Source: Aegilops tauschii subsp. strangulata (taxonomy: Eukaryota > Streptophyta > Magnoliopsida > Poales > Poaceae). Taken from it: a stretch of 64,000 nucleotides of DNA. The notes beneath the pieces were generated by a model. The model made no database searches. It was not told the DNA's origin and saw nothing but the letters and a program-made list of their open reading frames with translations. Positions 1 through 11,099 of this stretch are shown one piece after another (within the stretch, counting starts at the first letter, position 1; each line of letters starts with the position of its first letter). A program made the position numbers and the translations under genes. The stretch spans positions 642,900,736-642,964,735 of the forward strand of contig NC_053036.3 of the NCBI RefSeq assembly GCF_002575655.3, given 5' to 3'.

Positions 1-782
1 CACAAGGGTATCAGGGGCGAGGTCATGTTCCTCAAAGCTGAGATGGAAAGCATGGAGACAGCTCTCCTGAAAGTTTCCGAGGCACCAATCGACCAGCCAC
101 CGGACATCCAAATCAAGCTTTGGGCCAAGGCTGTGAGGGACCTGTCATATGACCTTGAAGACAGCATCGACAGATTCATGGTGCGCATCGAAACCCATGG
201 ACAAGACAAGTCCCATAGCTTCAGGAACTTCATTGATAAGAGCATCAGCTTGCTGACCAAAGGCAAGATTCGTCATAAGATCGCCATTGATATCAAAGAC
301 ATCAAGAGCCGCATCAAGGAGGTCAGCAAGCGGCGTGATAGGTACAAGGTTGACAATGTGGCCGCTGCCAAGTCAACTGATCCAAGTGTTGATACCCTTC
401 GTTTGTCAGCCTTGTATACAAAGGCCAGTGAGCTTGTCGGCACTGACGAGAAGAGCCTTGAGGTAGTCAAAATGTTGACGGAGGGAGATGAGGCTTCCAA
501 GAAACAGCTGAAGGTGGTATCCATTGTTGGCTTAGGTGGATTAGGCAAGACAACACTTGCCAATGCAGTGTATGAGAAGCTTAAAGCGCAATTTGATATT
601 CAAAAACAAAAACCGCAATTCGATTGTACGGCTTTTGTTTCCGTGTCTCTTAATCCTAGCATGGAGAAGATTTTCAAGAGCTTGCTCCATCAACTTACCA
701 ACCTGAAGTACGAGAATATTGAGGCAACATGGGGTGAAGCGCAACTCATTAGCGAGATAAGAACATTCCTTGGAAACAAGAG
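1..782 (+). CDS. CC-NB-ARC-LRR (NLR) resistance protein, first visible exon, 5' end outside window
   Basis: The reading frame is open from base 1, so the start codon lies upstream of the window; the ATG at 25 is internal. The first ~100 residues resemble the Rx N-terminal coiled-coil domain, including the typical KLWAKAVRDLSYDLEDSID stretch. The NB-ARC follows, with the P-loop GLGGLGKTT at 529-555 and RNBS-A (FDCTAFVSVS) near 619-650. The exon ends at a clean donor (AG|GTATGT at 781-788). The split Arg codon is completed by the first base of the next exon at 985, giving a 202-bp GT-AG intron (783-984). NLRs are cytoplasmic immune receptors: ATP/ADP exchange at the P-loop switches the protein on after a pathogen effector is sensed. 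Nothing in the exon is broken. The ligand and specificity cannot be read from the sequence. Confidence 0.93.
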
Positions 783-984
783 GTATGTGTATGTGTCTGT
801 GTTCCTACCGTATCATTTCGTATATGGATAACAAAAGAAAATTGTATTGGTGTGAGCCGTGTGACGCTCAAAATGTTCTCCACTTTGCATTTAAGATGGT
901 AAACTTTATTAGGTAGCTCATCTCTTCTCAAAATATGTGAACTTATGTAAACTTGTAATATATATGTTTTGGTAATAATTGAAG

Positions 985-2761
985 GTACTTGATTGTTATT
1001 GATGACATATGGGATAAATATGTCTGGGAAGGCATCAAATGTGCTTTTAGAGAGAATGGGCATGGAAGCAGAGTAATAATAACAACCCGTATTCTTGATG
1101 TTGCGCATCAAGCTGGTGGCGTTTATCGGCTACAGCCACTTTCTGTTGTTGACTCGAGGAAGTTGTTCCACCGAAGAATATATGAGACCGACAACAAATC
1201 ACCACCTAATCATTTGGTTGAAGTATCTGAGAATGTTTTAGAAAGATGTGGTGGAGTGCCTTTAGCTATCATTACAATTGGTAGCCTGCTGTCCAGTAAA
1301 AAGGGAAGAGCACATACACATGAGTATTGGTCCAAGGTGTACAAATCTATGGGTTCTGGACTAGATAATAGTCATGATGATGTTAAGAACATGAGAAGGA
1401 TATTATCCGTCAGTTACTCTGACCTACCTCCACACCTAAAAACTTGTTTACTGCATCTCAGTCTGTATACAGAGGATTATGAGATTGAAACTGAGCCATT
1501 GATATGGAAATGGGTGGGTGAAGGTTTTCTAAAAGAAGAACGGGGGATGAGCTTATATGAAGTAGGAGAGGATTATTTCAACCAGCTCATTAATAAAAGC
1601 TTGGTCCAACCAGTAAAAATTGACAATGTGAATAAAGTGCGTTCTTGTCGCATACACGATATGGTGCGTGACATGATCACTTCCTTGTCAAATGAAGAGA
1701 ATTTCCTAACAACAATTGGTGGTCCGCAGCCAGTGAGTCTACCAAGTAAGATCCGCCGACTGTCTGTCCAGACATGCATTGAAGATGTTGCTAATCAGCT
1801 GCCACCCATGGGATTGACCCATGTGAGGTCACTTACTGTGTCTAATCCAGCTTTCAGTTTGTTGCCGGCATTGTCGGGTTTTCCAGTCCTACGTGTGTTG
1901 GATTTAACTGGCTGCTGGGAGGTGGATAATAATCATTGGATGGATATATGCAGTTTGTTTCACTTGAGATATTTGAGTTTAAAGGGTACCTCTATCACTA
2001 AGATCCCAAAAGGGATTGGGAATCTACAATTCCTACAAGTGTTGGACATCAGATTCACTGGAATAGTGGAAGAGCTTCCATCAACCTTTATTCACCTAAC
2101 ACAACTGCTGGTAGTCGACATGCTTGATAGCATCCGTTGTGATGTGCCAAGGTGGATGTGCTCCATGTCTTCCCTCTTCTCCCTAAGCATCAGAATGAAA
2201 ACACTAGGAGAGGAGGACTTTCAAGTCCTCGGGAGCATACCGTCTCTCAGGGAACTGCACATACAAGTGAGGAATTCTACACGAGGCAGACACAAATGGT
2301 TCGTTGTTGGCAGTGGTTATCCATTTTGGTGTTTAACAAGGTTCAGTGTCGAGACTAACACCATGCAGTTGAGGTTTGCACAAGGAGCCATGCAAAGTCT
2401 GCACACCGTTGAGTTATTTTTTCATGATGTGTTACTTCAATTTGGCGATTTCATTTTGGGCTTAGAAAACCTCTCTTCACTTGAGAATGTCAATGTCATG
2501 TTTTACAACGACGATGACAACAAGACGAGAAATGTGAGAAATGCAATAGAGAAAGAGATCGATATGCATCAAAACATGCCCAAATTGATGTGGGAAATCT
2601 GGGTATGTTCTAACAAGACGAGAAATGTGAGAAATGCAATAGAGAAAGAGATCGATATGCATCAAAACATGCCCAAATTGATGTGGGAAATCTGGGTATG
2701 TTCTAAATATTCGGTAACTGTTTCATATATATATATTAGCCATATGTTTGTTTTACCTTAA
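985..2761 (+). CDS. NLR resistance protein, second exon: rest of NB-ARC plus LRR region
   Basis: The exon opens with the kinase-2 motif YLIVIDDIWD at 986-1015. It continues with RNBS-B (GSRVIITTR, 1060-1090), the GxPLA motif CGGVPLAI (~1248-1272) and RNBS-D (CLLHLSLYTEDYEI, ~1443-1485). An MHD-type motif is present as IHD in CRIHDMVRDM (1652-1660). From ~1740 to ~2510 there are irregular leucine-rich repeats (LRVLDLTGC, LRYLSLKGTSI, LQVLDIRFTG). The frame stops at 2759-2761. The last 31 codons before the tail are tandemly duplicated (2519-2704). Both copies contain a good splice donor (G|GTATGT, GT at 2603 and 2696), so the annotated stop may lie in an intron and a further 3' exon may exist. 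The acceptor at 983-984 restores the same frame as exon 1. Isoleucine in place of Met in MHD occurs in other grass NLRs and does not imply loss of function. Confidence 0.92.
2519..2704 (+). repeat. 93-bp perfect in-frame tandem duplication in NLR 3' coding end
   Basis: Two adjacent 93-base units (2519-2611 and 2612-2704) look identical and encode the same 31 residues twice (NKTRNVRNAIEKEIDMHQ onward). The length is a multiple of three, so the frame is kept. Each unit ends with GGGTATGTTCT, a plausible splice donor, so the duplication also doubles the donor. Confidence 0.95.
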
Positions 2762-3300
2762 ATACAGTTACCGACTTCTCTTCTTTTTAACCTCATATTT
2801 TTCTACAATGTTACTTATCTATCATTTTTAAATATTAGCCATTTTTAGTGATTTTTTTCATAAGTACACTTATTAATTTATTCTATCTGTTCGTTGATTG
2901 TAGATTTATTTTACATTATGCTTATTTATCTGATTGTACTTCTGGTTTGTGACTGTTCTAATAGTGTAATACTGAATCGTTTCTCTGGGTCAACTAGCTT
3001 GCACCATGGGTGGTAGGTTGGCCTTTAGATCACCCTTCTCAAGCTTGTGTGTTGGGAAATTACCACCACAATGGTTTTTTAAGATGCCAATGTGACTATG
3101 CATGTTTTCCAGATGAGGAAGTAGATTAGGCTGAGGGAAATGATTTGGAATAGTATCCTGATCATACTTATGTTGGACTCGTTTCTGTTGCAAAAAGGAT
3201 GTTTCCATCAGATAAAAAAATTCATTCTTTCGCACAAGATTTATTACATAGTAAAAACTCCGAAAATGTTTCCATAATCCATCCAAGGAGGTGCGAGGCA
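2762..3300. other. NLR 3' flank, nothing firm
   Basis: AT-rich to ~2985, consistent with an intron or 3' UTR of the NLR gene. From ~2998 a short open stretch on the plus strand (to a TAG near 3126) could be a terminal exon, but no motif identifies it. Some bases after 3190 read like degenerate coding sequence. I see no RNA gene or recognisable element. Confidence 0.4.
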
Positions 3301-3680
3301 CAAGATTTTGGTTACCGAATGGGGCATTTTTACCGAGGGGGACCGATAAATGTGGTTACCACGGTTACCACGGATTTCGAGAAAATTTCGAACAAATTTC
3401 GAATGAAATTTATAATTGAATTTTAAATTCAAATTCTTTCAAAATAGATATAGATAGCACTTGAACTTATATTTATCATAAAAGAGCTAGTAGCTCAGTG
3501 GAACGTTGTCTACGCACATGCTGGGAGGTGCTGCCACTCTTTACTATACATTGAGCGTTTGAATTCAAAAAATTCAAAAAATCGATTTTTTTTTGCTGGA
3601 AATGCCTATTTACCGAGGGGGACTGAAATATGTGGTAACCATGGTAAATCTCGAAATTTCGAGCGGTAACCAAAACCCTG
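3301..3680. mobile_element. hAT-type MITE, 380 bp
   Basis: The element begins CAAGATTTTGGTTACCG and ends with the inverted form of CAGGGTTTTGGTTACCG: 17-bp terminal inverted repeats with two mismatches. It is flanked by a perfect 8-bp TSD, GCGAGGCA (3293-3300 and 3681-3688). The CARRG-type terminus plus an 8-bp TSD is the signature of the hAT superfamily. Subterminal motifs TACCGAGGGGGAC occur near both ends, and the interior is AT-rich with no coding capacity, so it would need a transposase supplied in trans. Confidence 0.88.
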
Positions 3681-3715
3681 GCGAGGCATTATATAGTTTG
3701 TTAACTTCATAGTTG

Positions 3716-3769
3716 GCCGTATGCATCGTTATGATGCAGAGGCCGGGGAGTCCCCCTTTTCGAAAAAAA
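3716..3769 (+). mobile_element. 5'-truncated LINE 3' tail with poly(A)
   Basis: A ~54-bp fragment contains GATGCAGAGGCCGGGG, a sequence I associate with the 3' ends of grass LINEs, and ends in CGAAAAAAA. It is bounded by a short direct repeat ATAGTTG (3709-3715 and 3769-3775), as expected for target-primed reverse transcription with extreme 5' truncation. The family assignment is from memory. Confidence 0.5.
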
Positions 3770-3775
3770 TAGTTG

Positions 3776-4195
3776 CCTGTTCATATGTTTTTTTGCTGAT
3801 CACACTAAAACAGAGACGGCCTACATAACAGTTATAATGTTTCTTGTTATTCACTGACAGGAAAGACGTCGTCATCTTGAGCTTCGTCACCAGGCCCGGC
3901 GGACGTACTTGCAATGTATAACTTAACATCCTCTAAAAGTATCTCATACAAGTTTGGCCAGTCAGTATATTCAAATGAAGAAAGATACTTTTTCTGTTCA
4001 AATAAATTCTTCCTGAAAACAAAGATTGTGGCCGTACTCAACTTTTTTAGAGGCTTTGCTATTTCGCTAGTAGTTGTCAGTAATATAAAATAGGAGATTG
4101 ACCGAATTATTAGGAGTATAAACGTGATTAGGATAGAGTTAAGGACATACTTTAAATTCAGTCGAAATCGTCCGTTTTACTCTCGCGAGGGGGGA
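3776..4195. other. Unassigned sequence; weak exon-like patch and copia-like remnant
   Basis: A pyrimidine-rich acceptor-like sequence (CTTGTTATTCACTGACAG, ending 3860) precedes ~65 bases open in one plus frame. The minus strand also has a 64-codon ORF (4041-3847) with no recognisable domain. From ~4110 the sequence TTAGGAGTATAAACGTGATTAGG resembles the start of the LTR at 4196, so 4110-4195 may be a second, damaged LTR plus 3' internal piece ending in a polypurine tract (GCGAGGGGGGA, 4185-4195). Confidence 0.3.
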
Positions 4196-4357
4196 TGTTA
4201 GAAGTATAAGCATGATTAGGATAGAGATAATGGGATAGATATAGAATTAGTTTAAACCTAACATGTCTTGTCTTACTCCAAGTCTTTACCCCTCATATAC
4301 TTCTATATATACCTCATATGAAGGTCAGATCAATAACAACATACAACAACAATTCCA
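4196..4357 (+). mobile_element. Short solo LTR, copia-like, about 162 bp
   Basis: Directly after a polypurine tract, the sequence starts TGTTAGAAGTATAAGC, carries a TATA-like stretch (TTCTATATATACC, ~4300-4312), and ends ...CAACAATTCCA near 4357. The layout (GGGGGGA|TGTTAG, TATA near the middle, TG...CA ends) matches the short copia-like LTRs at 24433-24610 and 5870-6025. No TSD could be assigned. Confidence 0.55.
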
Positions 4358-4440
4358 GTCCGCCTATAGTTTTTACATGAATATCGGAGATTAGCGATTG
4401 ATACACATTTTTTAGGGCACTAACCCATTCAGAAAAATTG

Positions 4441-4442
<2 letters not shown>

Positions 4443-4501
<59 letters not shown>
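4443..4501. repeat. (TA)n microsatellite
   Basis: About 58 bases of uninterrupted TA dinucleotides, forming the left flank of the 4502-4833 element. Confidence 0.97.
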
Positions 4502-4504
<3 letters not shown>

Positions 4505-4832
4505 GTTTCCTACAAGCGGTGGTAGTTACCACCACTTGCATTTTGTATGTTGTATGTAGTATCTATCAAATTGGAGAGTATATACGCGTAGTATGTAGTA
4601 TATAAAAATGATTAGGTAGTATATATACTATTTTTTGGTTAGTATGTATCATATTTTGAGTAAATTCTTTTTCACGTGTAAATATATACGTATTTCACAA
4701 ATATAAAAAAAACCGTGGGCCAACTTGCAATTTTCTCATGTCACTCGCTTTGAAGTATCTTATATATAGTATCTGAACATACTTTCGATGAGACATGTAG
4801 GGTAACTACCCCCAGGTGATAGGATGGATTTT

Positions 4833-4833
<1 letters not shown>
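4502..4833. mobile_element. TA-microsatellite-flanked MITE-like element, ~332 bp
   Basis: The segment lies between two long TA tracts. Its ends form an imperfect inverted repeat: the left end AAATGTTTCCTACAAG...GGTAGTTACC pairs with the right end, which inverted reads AAAATCCATCCTATC...GGTAGTTACC. The interior is AT-rich and non-coding. The layout resembles the rice Micron elements, which are flanked by (TA)n. It could instead be a Mutator- or Mariner-type MITE that inserted into TA repeats. Confidence 0.5.

Positions 4834-4918
<85 letters not shown>
4834..4918. repeat. (TA)n microsatellite
   Basis: About 84 bases of TA dinucleotides. ORFs through it encode only Ile-Tyr runs and are not genes. 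Confidence 0.97.
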
Positions 4919-4922
<4 letters not shown>

Positions 4923-5869
4923 ACTTGTTGGCATTTTTTGTAAACTTGGAATCTCACATCACTTGGTGAAGGAAAGAATAGCATGCATGATAAAACGAAC
5001 CCTAAACGCTTCTCCGCCTAGAAAAAAATATTTCCTGTTTTCAACCTGTTCACGTGTTCTTTCCTTGAATATTGGGCAGGTGTTAGCGACCAGGCTCGCC
5101 AGACTCTGGAGAACCTGCCGACTGAGCTGCTAGATGATGGTCTTGCTCGAGAGCTGCGAGAGATGGTACAGGTTCAGAACCAAGTGCAGGATCTTAGCGA
5201 CGATGAGTAGGATGCAAACTTGGACACCTGAGCGTTGGCCTCGATCGTGGATTGAATTGCTTGCAGTGATTTGTATTACTTTGAGAAACATCGTGGACCA
5301 GTTACAACATACATTGGCTGATGGTCTAGATGGTGACACTGCAGCCTTGCAGGCACAGATGGCCACCATCAGGTTAATTACAACTCTACCACCTGTGTGG
5401 ATATAATAACTGAAGATGTACTAGAATAGCAGCACACCAGCACCATGCATGCTCCATTTGCGATGGATGTAAAAAAAATGACTTGTTTTCCAAACCCTAT
5501 ATTTCTCTCAGATTGATATTTTTACAGTGTGCATTAATTAGTTGATGAACATATCATGGCACATACTCTTCGACAATGGTGGTTACTACATTTATATGCA
5601 CACTTGATGGTTTTGATCCTACTGAACTAGTTAGGAAACGCGCCTTGGCACGTGGTGCCTGGCTCAACATATTGCCTCATCATGTAAACAAAATACCTAT
5701 TGTTGAGTAGTTGAAAATGGATCAGTTTGATGCATCAAACTAACATCAGAAGCATGGCATTGCCTTTGTGTATAACATAATCATGCCCAACACATAGTAC
5801 CTGTCCAAGCAAATGCCAAAGGGCTGAGCAATCGGTCATTACCAAGTGCAAAGCAACATTTTTGCTCCG
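4919..5869 (+). other. Unassigned sequence with a candidate terminal exon at ~5081-5209
   Basis: An acceptor-like site (CTTGAATATTGGGCAG, ending 5080) is followed by a stretch open in one frame to a TAG at 5207-5209. It encodes an acidic, charged peptide with no motif I recognise (starts SDQARQTLENLPTELL). A second open stretch at 5212-5406 encodes a peptide that looks amphipathic. Either could be a distal exon of the upstream NLR gene or of an unrelated gene. 5410-5869 shows nothing identifiable. Confidence 0.25.
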
Positions 5870-6025
5870 TGTTAGAAGGGAATAGAGAGATTGGTGGAAT
5901 TGATGATGTATTGCTGAGCCTCGTGGACATAGATATAGGAGTACATGATCTTCTTAGAGTACGAGGCAAGGTAGAATAAATCGTAAGGCTATCCTAAGTT
6001 TCCTAAATAACCATGATACTCAACA
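5870..6025 (-). mobile_element. Short copia-like LTR, minus orientation
   Basis: Reads TGTTAGAAGGGAATAG at its left edge and ...ATACTCAACA at 6025, followed by TCCCTCATAGTG. On the minus strand this is a polypurine-like GAGGGA just before TGTTGAG. The body (TGGTGGAATTGATGATGTATTGCTGAGCCTCG, in part) parallels the LTR at ~24140-24324. The two are clearly diverged and may belong to different members of the family. Confidence 0.55.
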
Positions 6026-6344
6026 TCCCTCATAGTGACAATGGTAGCGACGCAGACGGTGAGACTGGAGAAGAATCCGAAGGTAAGCCGACAGACATCC
6101 CCCCACAGTTGTTACGGTCGATGCATCGCGGGACTTCTGGCTGGAGTGAAAACCGACGAGGTTGCTCAAGCAAGGCGGTAGCCCTTTGTGCCGATGTCGA
6201 TGGTAGCCGAGAGCGTAGGTTGGTGCAACCGTGGTTGAGGTAGCTGTGCGACGGAGGCCATGGTCGATGTCGAGTCGGGGTGGGCCGTGTCGAGGTAGTC
6301 GCCGTGGACCAGGAAGAACAACGGCGACGGCCTGAGGAGATGGC
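6026..6344 (-). mobile_element. Internal sequence of short-LTR copia-like element, part 1
   Basis: GC-rich sequence that continues at 23442 on the other side of element A; the shared TSD ATGGC shows the two pieces were once contiguous. The stretch next to the LTR (AATGGTAGCGACGCAGACGG...) resembles 24325-24400. Its ORFs are GC-driven and match no domain I know, so I treat the element as non-autonomous. Confidence 0.5.
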
Positions 6345-7727
6345 TGATAACCCACAAGTATAGGGGATCGCAACAGTTTTCGAGGGTAGAGTATTCAACC
6401 CAAATTTATTGATTCGACACAAGGGGAGCAAAAGAATATTCTCAAGTATTACCAGTTGAGTTGTCAATTCAACCACGCCTGGAGAACTTAGTATCTGCAG
6501 CAAAGTATTTAGTAGCAAAGTAGTATGGAAGTAACAGTAACGGTAGCAAAAGTAACAGTAGCAGTTTTGTAGTAATTGTAACAGTGGCAACGGCAAAGTA
6601 ACTAAGCAAAGATCAATATGTGAAAAGCTCGTAGGCATTGGATCAGTGATGGATAATTATGTCGGATGCGATTGCTTATGTAATAGTTATAACATAGGGT
6701 GACACAGAACTAGCTCCAGTTCATCAATGTAATGTAGGCATGTATTTCGAATATAGTCATACGTGCTTATGGAAAAGAACTTGCATGACATCTTTTGTCC
6801 TACCCTCCCGTGGCAGCGGGGTCCTATTGGAAACTAAGGGATATTGGGGTCTCCTTTTAATAAAGTACAGGACCAAAACATTAACACTTAGTGAATACAT
6901 GAACTCCTCAAACTACGGTCATCACCGGTAAGTATCCCGATTATTGTCACTTCGGGGTTAACGGATCATAACACATAATAGGTGACTATAGGCTTGCAAG
7001 ATAGGATCAAGAACTCACATATATTCATGAAAACATAATAGGTTCAGATCTGAAATCATGGCACTCAGGCCCTAGTGACAAGCATTAAGCATAGCAAAGT
7101 CATAGCAATATCAATCTCAGAACATAGTGGATACTAGGGACCAAACCCTAACAAAACTAACTCGATTACATGATAAATCTCATCCAACCCATCACCGTCC
7201 AGCAAGCCTACGATGGAATTACTCACGCACGACGGTGAGCATCATGAAATTGGTGATGGAGGATGGTTGATGATGACGACGGCGAGGGATTCCCCTCTCC
7301 GGAGCCCCGAACGGACTCCAGATCAGCCCTCCCGAGAGAGTTTAGGGCTTGGTGGCGGCTCTGTATCGTAAAACGCGATGAATCCTTCTCTCCCTTTTTT
7401 TCTCCCCGAACGTGAATATATGGAGTTGGAGTTGAGGTCGGTGGAGCTCCAGGGGGCCCATGAGGTAGGGGGGTGCGCCCCCCACCCTCGTGGACAGGTT
7501 GTGGGCCCCCTGGTGCTGATTCTTTCGCCAGTATTCTTTATTAATTCCAAAAAGTTGCTTGGATTTTCAGGTCATTCCGAGAACTTTTATTTCTGCACAA
7601 AAATAACACCATGGCAGTTCTGCTGAAAACAGCGTCAGTCCGGGTTAGTTCCATTTAAATCATGCAAGTTAGAGTCCAAAACAAGGGCAAAAGTGTTTGG
7701 AAAAGTAGATACGACAGAGACGTATCA
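6345..7727 (-). repeat. Element A, left (3') LTR
   Basis: 1383 bp, starting TGATAACCCACAAG and ending GACGTATCA on the plus strand. It contains the CCCATGAGG/CCTCGTGG GC palindrome at ~7444-7495. A TATA-like ATATATGGAG patch (~7415-7430) lies just downstream of the palindrome in the transcription direction. The LTR pairs with 22036-23436. Confidence 0.93.
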
Positions 7728-9765
7728 ACTCCCCCGAGCTTAAACCTTTGCTTGTCCTCAAGCAATTCAGTTGACAAACTGAAAGTGATAAAGAAAAACT
7801 TTTACAAACTCTGTTTGCTCTTGTTGTTGCAAATATGTAAAGCCAGCATTCAAGTTTTCAGCAAAGATTATAAACTAACCATATTCACAATAACACTTAG
7901 GTCTCATGTTTACTCATATCAATGGCATAATCAACTAGCGAGTAATAATAATAAATCTCGGATGACAACACTTTCTCAAAACAATCATAATATGATATAA
8001 CAAGATGGTATCTCGCTAGCCCTTTCTGAGACCGCAAAACATAAATGCAGAGCACCTCTGAAGATCAAGGACTGACTAGACATTGTAATTCATGGTAAAA
8101 GAGATCCAGTCATAGTCATACCCAATATAAATTAATAGTAATGTATGCAAATGACAGCGATACTCTCCAGCGGGTGCTTTTTAATAAGAGGGTGATGACT
8201 CAACATAAAAGTAAATAGATAGGCCCTTCGCGGAGGGAAGCAGGGATTTGTAGAGGTGCCAGAGCTCGATTTTGAAACAGAGATAAATAATATTTTGGGT
8301 GACATACTTTCATTGTCAACATAACAACCAAGAGATCTCGATATCTTCCATGCTACACACATTATAGGCGGTTCCCAAACAGAATGGTAAAGTTTATACT
8401 CCCCCACCACCAACAAGCATCAATCCATGGCTTGCCCGAAACAACGGGTGCCTCCAACTAGCAACAATCCTGGGGGAGTTTTGTTTGCAATTATTTTGAT
8501 TTGATTTGAGCATGGGACTGGGCATCCCGGTACCAGCCATTTTCTCGTGAGTGAGGAGCGTAGTCCACTCCTCTTGAGAATAACCCGCCTAACATGGAAG
8601 ATACAGACAACCCTAGTTGATACATGATCTGTTCGAGCATACAAAACAGAATTTCATTTGAAGGTTTAGAGTTTGGCACATACAAATTTAGTTGGAACGG
8701 CAGGTAGATACCGCATATAGGAAGGTATGGTGGACTCATATGGGATAACTTTGGGGTTTATGGAAGTGGATGCACAAGCAGTATTCCCGCTCAGTACAAG
8801 TGTAGGCTAGAAAGAGACAGGGAAGCGATCAACTAGAGAGCGACAACAGTCATGAACATGCATCAAAATTAATCAACACTGAGTGCAAGCATGAGTAGGA
8901 TATAATCCACCATGAACATAAACATCGTGGAGGCTATGTTGATTTTGTTTCAACTACATGCGTGAACATGTGCCAAGTCTAGTCACCCAAATCATTCAAA
9001 GGAGGATACCACCCTATCATACCACATCACAACCATTTTAATAGCATGTTGGCACGCAAGGTAAACCATTATAAACTCCTAGCTAATTAAGCATGGCATA
9101 AGCAATTATAATCTCTAATTGTCATTGCAAACATGTTTATTCATAATAGGCTCAATCAGGAACGATGAATTAATCATATTTACAAAAACAAGAGAGGTCG
9201 AGTTCATACCAGTTTCTCTCATCTCAACCATTTCATCATATATCGTCATTATTGCCTTTCACTTGCACGATCGAACGGTGTGCATAATAATAATAGTGCA
9301 CGTGCATTGGACTAAGCTGGAATCTGCAAGCATTCAATTCAATGGAGAAGACAAGGTAATATAGGCTCTTGGTTAAATCAACAATAATGCATATGAGAGC
9401 CACTCAACATTTTCATCATGGTCTTCTCCTCTCGACCCCCAAAGAAAAGAAAAGAAATAAAACTATTTACACGGGGAAACTCCCAACCAGCAAAAGAAGA
9501 ACGAGAAATCTTTTTGAGTTTTCTTTTAATTACTACTACTACAGGCATGGAAAGTAAACTATCTAAAAGCTATAACTAATTTTTTTGGTTTTTCTTAAGG
9601 TTATTCAAACACACAAGAAGAAAGCAAGAAAAAGAAAGTAAACTAATATGGATAGTACAATGAAAAAGTATGAGCACCGACAACTAGAATGAGTGTGTGA
9701 ACATGAATGTAATGTCGGTGAGAAATACATACTTCCCCAAGCTTAGGCTTTTGGCCTAAGTTGGT
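7728..9765. other. Element A 3' internal untranslated region
   Basis: About 2 kb between the polypurine tract and the env-position ORF. AT-rich, with only short ORFs on either strand and no recognisable domain. Contains a second purine-rich CCCCCAAG-type motif near 9733 (CTTCCCCAAGCTTAGG) just beyond the ORF end. Low-complexity AAAGAAAAG tracts occur around 9440-9640. Confidence 0.6.
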
Positions 9766-10745
9766 CTATGCCCATGGATCAAAGTTGTAGTTGGGGTCGT
9801 ACTGAGATGCAGCAGCTATCGCCTCATGAGCTGCAGCTTGGAAGCGAGCTGCCTCCGTCCTCCTCTCATACTCGTTCGCCTCCTCCCTGGTTATAATATA
9901 TCTACTTTTTGCCTGGAAGTCAAAGAAACCAGGAGCAGGGAGAGCAACATGGACAGTGCGACGTCTGTCAAAGATTAGTCGATATTGGAGGAACTGTTCA
10001 TTCCTCTCAAGAAACTGATGGCTAACCATGGGATTATAATCTAGATAAGCAGGAGGCAACTCCCTGTCACTTCCATGTATGGGTATACCAAGATAATTAG
10101 CTACACGAGTTGCATAAATCCCACCAAACAAATCTCCACATGTACCATTAAGATGTAGCCTACGTGCAACAATCGCCCCCAAGTTATATTGTTTATCACC
10201 TAATACAGCACTCTTGAGAACACTAAGATCTGGAACACACATGTGACAAGCTTCATCTTTACCATTAATGCATCTACCTATGAAGAGAGCAAAATAATGT
10301 ATAGCAGGAAAATGAATGCTCCCTATGGTAGCTTGTGTGATTTCTCTGGATTCACCCATAGTGATACTAGCAAGAAAGTCTTTATATTCAAATTTACGAG
10401 GTTCATTGACATTGCCCCACTGCGGGAGTTTACAAGTAGTATTAAAATCTTCTAAGTCCATGGTATATGATTTATCATAAAGATCAAATAAGACAGTGTG
10501 AGTATTGCGTGTAGATGTGAATTTAAACCTTCTCACAAAGGAGTCAGTAAGGTAGTAGTGTTGGGAGCACTTATCTGACATGAAGTCCTCAAGATCGGCA
10601 TTACACACATGACCATAAACTCCTCTGACGGCCATTCACAAGGCCGTACTTGAGCTTCCCTCGGTGGTTCATCGTCCGACTCTTGTATTGTGAGCCTGGG
10701 TCCTTGCTTCCTGGAAGAACCGCCTTGGTACATTTTCCTAGACAT
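9766..10745 (-). pseudogene. Env-position ORF of Athila-type element A (ATHILA ORF-1-like), one frameshift
   Basis: On the minus strand a 289-codon ORF (10635-9766) follows a short N-terminal ORF starting at 10745 (MSRKMYQGGSSRKQG). Joining them needs one 1-nt shift near 10620-10632. The protein is hydrophilic and ends ...YDPNYNFDPWA. I see no signal peptide or convincing membrane segment. The position, downstream of where pol should be and upstream of the 3' LTR, is where Athila elements carry their extra ORF, often called env-like or ATHILA ORF-1; function is unknown. It is preceded by an LTR-like module at 11100-11330. Confidence 0.65.
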
Positions 10746-11099
10746 AATTCTTCCTCTGAAAAATTTCTGAAATTTTTAGTAACTCAAAATAAAAGTGAAC
10801 CAAGCTCAACAAAATTGATAGCAACTGCTCCCACAAGTGCCTAGAGACTATACCATGCATTAGAACTACTTGGGACCATATAAATTTGACATGCAAGCTC
10901 AAGAACAGGGTCACCTCAGCAGCAAAAATTTGCAATGAATAAAGTACTAGAACAAAAACTAATTGGACCATTGGAGGAGTCACATACCAAAGAACAATCT
11001 CCCAAAGCAGTTTTGTGAATGGAGCTTTGAGCAAGGAGATTGAAAATGGCAGCAAGATGAGCTAGAACTCGTGCTTCAGCTGGATGGTGTTTTTTTGGG

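Noticed and set aside
783..984. NLR gene appears split by stops, as if a pseudogene
   Set aside because: Consensus GT-AG borders restore the frame exactly and rebuild the kinase-2 motif, so this is an intron.
4760..5133. ORFs through the (TA)n tract on both strands
   Set aside because: They encode Ile-Tyr runs produced by the dinucleotide repeat, not a protein.
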